A program made the translations under genes and the position numbers. Below, piece after piece: positions 58,721-64,000 of a DNA stretch of 64,000 nt. Under the pieces are notes generated by a model. That model saw only the letters and a program-made list of their open reading frames with translations. It was not told where the DNA came from and did no database searches. The stretch spans positions 161,517,741-161,581,740 of the forward strand of contig CM041465.1 in NCBI GenBank assembly GCA_023213395.1, given 5' to 3'. Position 1 is the first letter of the stretch. Every line of letters starts with the position of its first letter. This DNA is from Cycas panzhihuaensis. Taxonomy: Eukaryota > Cycadophyta.

Positions 58721-59600
58721 CTTGTACGTTAGGGGCTCTTCATTAAGAGCAAGATGCGATTCTCTGGTTCAAGCTCAACGGAAAGTGATTCATGCATCCT
58801 TGCTCTATGGGCACTTCTAGTGCCGGTTTGCCTACCTCATCCGGGTCGCATATCCTTGTGTAGCTGGTAGGCTTCACGAAAACCTCGAGTTGGGAATGAG
58901 GTTTTCATTTCCACAACCTCTTGATCTTCATTTTGATCCTAAAAGGAATCATGTGAAATATTTGGAATGGAGGAAGTTGGCGATCTTTGGAGAAGATGGG
59001 CCGACCACGGATGTTGGAGAAGATGATCCTTCTGCTATGGCTTTGCCTTTGTCAACTTGGTTGTTCACAAATGATGGTGCTGGATGTGTACACATTGGAT
59101 TAGAGTCACAGCTTATATCCTCCGAGGCTCTATTGTCAGATTCCAAGATTTTAAGCATCTGTTCAGCATCTCCCCCCCTAAATTTTGGAATCTGGACATC
59201 AAATTCAGTAGCATCATTAAATCGGTATGAAGGCGTCTTGGAGTCAAGTTTGAGTAATTGATCTTCAGTCTCTGCAAAGATAACATCTCTAGTGATGATG
59301 ATTTTGCGCTCTGAAGGTATAAAAACCTTGTATCCCTTTTTGTCCATAGGGTATCCGACAAAGATGCCTTTGATGGCTCTATCTTGGAGCTTATTTCTAT
59401 GTTCCTGCAAAATATAAGCATAACAAGTAGAGCCAAAAATTATGAAGTGCGAGATAGAGGGGGTTTGTCCATACCACATTTCTTGTGGAGAGGGGCCGAG
59501 CTTGGAGGGACTAACAGTGTTGATGCAATACACAGCCCCGGATAGCCTCGGCCAAAGATAGATATGGACATTCTTATATACCAAAGATAAAGACAAGCCA
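58721..59600 (-). pseudogene. copia-3 integrase C terminus and linker
   Basis: The 215-codon open segment 58949-59596 contains SPQEMWYGQTPSISHFIIFG, then STCYAYI and GIFVGYPMDKKGYKVFIPSE, the copia integrase C-terminal region, then an acidic and Ser/Pro-rich linker (KGKAIAEGSSSPTSVVGPSS). Between 58721 and 58948 the linker continues in other frames. Confidence 0.9.
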
Positions 59601-60290
59601 TATTCATGATGGTCCTGTTCATATGCTCAGCAACTCCATTTCTTTGGGGTGTACACCTGTGATGGTCCGATGTTTGATTCCACGTTGACGTAGGTAGTGC
59701 GATTCAAACTCATTGGATGTGTACTCGCCACCATTGTCGATCCCGAGTATTTTGATCTTGAATCCATTCATTTTCCACGCGGGCCTTGAAAGCTTGAAAC
59801 ATAGAAAAGCTTCATCTTTCTTTCGCAAGAAAAGCAACCCATACTTTCTTGGTAAAATCATCAATGAAAGTAATATAGTACCACTTACATTTGATAGAAG
59901 GGATGGGCATAGGACCGCATATATCCGAGTGTACAAGCCGCAAAGGTTGGGTAGATTTCACTGACTACGAGGAAAGGGTTGTCTTTGAGATTTAGCAATA
60001 ATACATGCTTCACATTTAAAGGGCTTGGAGGGGAACTTAGGCAAACCAGGAAGAGTGTCTTGTAGTTCTCTTAACGATCAATTTTGATATGGCCCATACG
60101 AGCATGCCATAGAGCTTCTTGGGACAACTTTTGAGGAGTCAGGGTTGTGGTAAAAATAAATTCATCATCAACATAGTTAGCTTCAGAGGATGGTGAGCCG
60201 CTTAGGCGAAAAAGTTTTCCATCAAGAATTCGGTCATAACCACGGATTTGAAGGAGGGTGAATGACACGTAGAGTTTGATTGTTTGCGAT
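59601..60290 (-). pseudogene. copia-3 integrase core and GAG-pre-integrase, frameshifted
   Basis: LSQEALWHARMGHIKIDR near 60071-60125 is the pre-integrase motif. The core has GIDNGGEYTSNEFESHYLRQ near 59680-59740 with the second catalytic Asp, and the Glu-bearing GVAEHMNRTIMNMA block near 59590-59640. The first Asp block is expected near 59930-59990 but is poorly readable. Several one-base shifts separate the parts. Confidence 0.88.
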
Positions 60291-60560
60291 TACACTCAAA
60301 TCAAATCCACGAGAGACAAGGGTGGACAGAGAGCGATTCGCCTGAGGCGAGGAATATATAAAACATCAACAAGTGTAAAATCTGGAAGGCACAGGAGTTT
60401 CAGGCAAACTGTTCCAAGTCCTTCGACTGGCTGAGATGATTTGTCAGCCGTGTGTACAACACCATGAACTTCAGAGTCAAAATCTTGAAAGAATTGGCGA
60501 TGACAAGTCATGTGTTGTGTTGCTCAGATCCATGATCCACGATGAAGTATTTGAGGTAGC
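60291..60560 (-). pseudogene. copia-3 aspartic protease, active site lost
   Basis: Around 60500-60545 the minus strand reads WIMDLSNTT and then, after a one-base shift, MTCHRQFFQDF. The family has WIIDSGATHHMT, so the catalytic Asp-Ser-Gly is gone. VCLKLLCLPDFTLVDVLYIP lies near 60355-60415 and marks the end of the domain. Confidence 0.82.
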
Positions 60561-61720
60561 ACTATTTGCAACTCCAAGTGGTGAAGGCAAAAGTGAATAA
60601 GCATAGCCACAATGAGCCTCAATATACTTAGTGGATTTATCAACAACATTTGATGAAGTGGTCCCAATTCTTTGAAGGTGTGCATGAGCAAATTCGTTCC
60701 ACCAAAAGCATCTTCAAAAGAAGTATTATCAACATTATGTGCACCATGGCGTTGTTGATAACTTGGTAGTTTGTTGGTGGCAGTTCTGCAATTTTTGGCA
60801 TAATGTCCTCTTCTATTACACCTTTGGCACACGATTATTTGATTTCCAGTCCAAGTATTAGGCTGGCTGGATTGTCTCGATTCGGATCTAGGTCCAGGTT
60901 GATTATTTTGCCCTTGGCCTTGAGACTGTTTTTGTTGAAATTGAGGAGCCTGTTGACTAAGAGGACGTTGTCCTTGTTGTCTACCTCTTCCTCTTCCACG
61001 GGAATTACCACCTCTACGAGAATATTGACCTTGATTTTTGGTGTAACAAAGATCTTCTTCCACTTCAAAAGCAGCATCAATTGGATCTGATGTAGTGGCA
61101 AAGTTGGTATCAAAGGTCTTATCAAATTCAATGAACTTATCGGCCAAGATCCTCAAAGTTTAGGGTCTTTAAAGTTCCAGGATTGAAGACTCCCAATAGA
61201 TTTTATAATCGGGATATGGAGACATGGTGAATCAAGAAAGCCCATGTAATGCATTGAGTTTTAAAATCTTTATCAATGGCTTGCTTGATTGGACGAAGGA
61301 GATTGATTGTCTCACTTGCATGTCTTTTCTGCATTTTCAATTTGTTCATCTTCAGCACTAAGTGAACAAATTCTAAGTCTGATTTAGTGTCAAAGTTCTT
61401 CTTAAGAACTTCAAGAACTTTCCATGCTGTATCATGTACAACTTCATCAATGAGATTATGCAGGAATAATCGGTGACAAGCGAGATCCCCGCACGGATTT
61501 TATCATCATCAAGTTCCGTTGGCGTTTAGCTTCAAATGGGAGCATTGGAGCACCTCCTCAAAGCGGTTGGTAGTTGTAGCCGCAATGTGGTGTAGGTTGT
61601 AAGTGATCTCTCCATAGACCTTCATACTTTGCAGCATTTCTGACACCAGTGAACCACATGTCCCAATTTTCTTTCTCTTTTAGAATGCAGTTCACATTTT
61701 GCTTGAACTGTGAAGACATT
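60561..61720 (-). pseudogene. gag: copia-3 gag, frameshifted in the capsid
   Basis: The gag ATG is at about 61720 (MSSQFKQNVNCILKEKENWD). The capsid has shifts and stops at 61160-61600. The C-terminal part is open at 60524-61156: an Arg/Gly/Gln-rich stretch (YSRRGGNSRGRGRGRQQGQR) followed by a perfect zinc knuckle CQRCNRRGHYAKNC near 60785-60825. The order capsid, RGG-like linker, CCHC is typical for copia gag. Confidence 0.9.
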
Positions 61721-61887
61721 GTGTCTTTTTAGAAGGGAAGAAATGAACAAGGGACTATAAAAGTGATGGTAATAAATGACCGATCACTATTTACAAATGG
61801 GAAATGTAATGAAGTAGTGTAGAAGAAGGAAGAAGAAGTGAGAATGGTTGCTCAAAGATGAAGGGAGCAACTTAGAGAAAAGTCACC

Positions 61888-62010
61888 AACACTTGTGACA
61901 AATATTAACCTGACGCAGCAGAATATGAGAAGCACTATGATAAAAATTGGCCACTAATACTTGTGGCAAATATTAACCCCGACGCAGCAGAATATGAGAA
62001 GCACTATGAT
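61888..62010. repeat. Two-copy tandem repeat of about 61 bp
   Basis: acttgtgacaaatattaacc and acttgtggcaaatattaacc each precede gacgcagcagaatatgagaa and gcactatgat. Period is about 61 bp. Confidence 0.88.
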
Positions 62011-62884
62011 TGTGATTACACTATGGATCACTTTTACAAATAAGTAAGTGATCAATATACAAGATTGTAGGCCAATGTAGAAGTTGACATCATTGGGTTT
62101 ACACAACTTGAAACTCGAATGTAGGATGCGTAATCAACCCAATAACCTCTAACTTGTGTCCAACGTGTAGTTGAGGTTGTTGAAGGATGCCTAGGCTTCT
62201 AGTAGAATTAATTTGGCCTTCACCCGATACCCGCAATCGTGCTTGGTGATGAAATCTAAGTCACAACGTGAGTCAGTACTCCCAATCCTCACCCAGTTCA
62301 CCAATGAGCAGCTATATACCTCCTCTAAAGAGTGGTACGTGCATACCCATGGCTATGATGGATATTGGATTGGGTATATTTTAATCTTGTATTAAAGTTT
62401 TAGTTTTCCTGGTTGGTTATCAGGATGATCCCTGATTGAGGCACGATGGTATGGCTAACCAAACCTCACCAATATTCCGGTTTAGTCCAGTCCCAACTTG
62501 AAACCCACACCTCCTTTATGGCACTAAGATTTCGCCAACCAAGGTATCTCAACCTTGGCGAGTGTGTGAACAGTACAAGATGGCGAAAATAACGACGTGA
62601 TGCGTTCCTTTTAGGAAGAGTGAAAAGATTATCGAATTGCATCAAACGTACATTTAACTGAAAATAATGCTTGCTTGGAGTGCTTTTGGAGTGCTTGCTT
62701 GAAGTGTCTTTGTGTGCTTGCTTTGAGTGATTTTAGAGTGCTGAAATGAAATGATAATAAGTGAGTGAGGACACCGGATATTGCTCTGATCCAGGTGTTT
62801 TTTTTCTCACTTTTACAATGGGCTTTTAAGCCTTATAAAAAGGAAGAAATTTTCTTCACTTTTTTTTTTTTTTTTGTTAATACA

Positions 62885-63250
62885 AAAAAAGTACTCTTCA
62901 CTAAATCTGCAATAACTTTCTCCCACGATGTTGAAATGGAGTACCGGTTTTTGTGCTGCAAACTAGACTCAGAGCTTCATCTTCAGGAAGTGGAATCAGG
63001 TCCAAATGAGTTCTGGAAAGTTTTTGACAGCTCCGCAAAGTTAGGGAATTATATTTTTCCGTAATTGTTACTAAAAATAATTTGTTCACTAAAACAAAGA
63101 ATAACTTCCTCATACGACATCCAAATTAGGTGCCAATTTTTGCACTAGAAAGTAGACTCAGAGCCCCATCTTTGACAATTGGATCACTTCAATTAGATCT
63201 CTGTAGAAGATTTTGCAGACCTGTGAAGTTCAGTAATCAAATTATATTTC
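62885..63250. repeat. Two diverged copies of about 190 bp
   Basis: Shared order: ttcactaaa, aataact(t)tc, tgcaaactagactcagagc versus agaaagtagactcagagcc, catctt, then a segment with gaagtt near the end. Similarity is moderate. Confidence 0.65.
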
Positions 63251-63725
63251 TGCAGAAATTTCAGCTTGCTAATATCTCATTAACACATGATACCATATGA
63301 AATTTCCATCATTTTTTTATCACCAGGATCCCAATATGGGCAAGGTGAGAGCATACAATGATAGATATTTTCAATGGCTCAAAATTCTTTAAAAAAATGG
63401 GTAAAACTCCCTTACAATCATTCTTCTAAATGCCGGAAAAATTTTGAGATTTCCCTTGTTAAATGGACAAAAAGGAAAAGAAAAGAAGAATGAGATAGCA
63501 TGAATGGCCAGCAAAGGATTGGAATCCTTGGGCCTTACAACTCCTTGTATTATGCTTCCAAACCTGCAAAAGAGAAAGGAAAAGCAAACAATACAAAATA
63601 TGCTATCATAATAACTTGAAAATATTTCTAAATTCACTTTCACAATCTCCTTCACCACATGGATTGTGGGAAGAAGGAAGTGATGGCTCCATTGCAAGTG
63701 CAAGTGGGGAATATGAAGGAAGTAA

Positions 63726-63738
63726 GCTCTCGATACCA
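63726..63738 (-). other. copia-3 primer binding site
   Basis: Plus strand gctctcgatacca; on the minus strand TGGTATCGAGAGC, a variant of the initiator-tRNA-Met site with one extra base. Two bases separate it from the LTR. Confidence 0.85.
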
Positions 63739-63740
63739 CA

Positions 63741-64000
63741 TGAAAAGAGTGGATCTATCCTTCATCTCCATGCACTAAACACAAAGGCAAACATGGGAGC
63801 AAGAGAGACTTGAGAGAAAGAAAGTAGCTCTCACAAAATGGGGAGGTAAAGAATGAATCTCCTCCATTGAGCTTTACTTTTATATTGAGAGAGGGAGCAT
63901 TTGAGTTAGGTGAAATGAAATTACACATAATGCACATGAAAGTGCATTTCACTTAAGTGATCTAATTTAAAGTTCACTTAAGACCCTTTTTCGAAATAAT
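63741..64000 (-). repeat. copia-3 5' LTR, partial (260 of about 298 bp)
   Basis: The same sequence as 56501-56760 apart from one substitution; the rest lies beyond the window. Confidence 0.96.

Larger units (their letters stand above)
61721..63725 (-). other. copia-3 leader (about 2 kb) with internal duplications
   Basis: Non-coding region between primer site and gag. It contains two tandem copies of about 61 bp near 61888-62010 (gacgcagcagaatatgagaa twice), a g/t-rich gagtgcttgcttg cluster near 62665-62740, a 17-base T run near 62859, and two diverged copies of about 190 bp at 62885-63250 sharing tagactcagagc. Confidence 0.75.
56501..64000 (-). mobile_element. copia-3: young Ty1/copia element, 5' LTR cut by window end
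   Basis: The 3' LTR is 56501-56798. The 5' LTR starts at 63741 and runs off the window. The 260 bases that can be compared differ at one position (gggagt versus gggagc). The minus-strand internal region of 6.9 kb carries gag, PR, IN, RT and RNase H in copia order, with a 2-kb leader. Despite the young LTRs the frame is broken many times. GC content is visibly higher than in the older elements. Confidence 0.95.

Noticed and set aside
58890-59261. 123-codon plus-strand reading
   Set aside because: Antisense shadow of the copia-3 integrase C-terminal frame.
1-64000. CRISPR arrays, bacterial operons, phage or integrative elements
   Set aside because: No regularly spaced identical repeats with unique spacers and no prokaryotic genes; the window is plant nuclear DNA dominated by LTR retrotransposons.

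Overview
This is 64 kb of AT-rich nuclear DNA from a land plant, most likely a seed plant with a large, repeat-rich genome. The evidence is plant-type LTR retrotransposons (Ty1/copia, Ty3/gypsy chromoviruses, a gag-only LTR element), initiator-tRNA-Met-type primer binding sites (TGGTATCAGAGC) and one exon that looks like the last exon of an auxin influx carrier (AUX1/LAX). A gymnosperm would fit the large number of very old elements, but the sequence does not prove it. I see no prokaryotic gene, operon, CRISPR array, rRNA or convincing tRNA. Nearly all recognisable coding sequence is broken retrotransposon sequence; the only uninterrupted ones are the gag frame of the small element at 22.0-24.1 kb and the AUX1/LAX-like exon.

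Layout. 1-2129: 5' end of a minus-strand LTR element (LTR 1776-2129). 2219-14093: an old plus-strand Ty3/gypsy element (gypsy-1). Its protease region is split by a complete but decayed Ty1/copia element (copia-1, LTRs 3381-3761 and 10384-10766, 5-bp target duplication GAAGT on both sides). 14.3-14.5 kb: degenerate minisatellite. 15.77-17.05 kb: very decayed gypsy RT/RNase H (gypsy-3). 20.06-20.95 kb: a GC-richer, coding-like stretch with stops and a poly(A)-like end, not recognised. 21033-21216 (minus): AUX1/LAX-like exon. 21997-24063: a compact LTR element whose only gene is gag (TR-GAG type). 27717-32180: a gypsy chromovirus with good LTRs and target duplication but no integrase; RNase H is followed almost directly by a chromodomain remnant. 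33.1-43.9 kb: a long, old minus-strand gypsy element (gypsy-4). 44.76-50.31 kb: an old plus-strand copia element (copia-2). 50.3-56.5 kb: unassigned DNA with a purine-rich block and a 60-bp tandem repeat. 56501 to beyond the window end: a young minus-strand copia element (copia-3), with one LTR difference in 260 compared bases.

The elements form a rough age series by LTR divergence judged by eye: copia-3 youngest, then gypsy-2 and the TR-GAG element, then copia-1, then copia-2 and gypsy-4, with gypsy-3 too decayed to date. Old copies carry many stops at positions where the family has Gln, as expected from C-to-T decay of methylated cytosine. The two most notable items are the defective elements that still have clean LTR ends and target duplications (gag-only and integrase-less), which suggests mobilisation by enzymes supplied in trans. 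I did not find a convincing new biological system beyond this.
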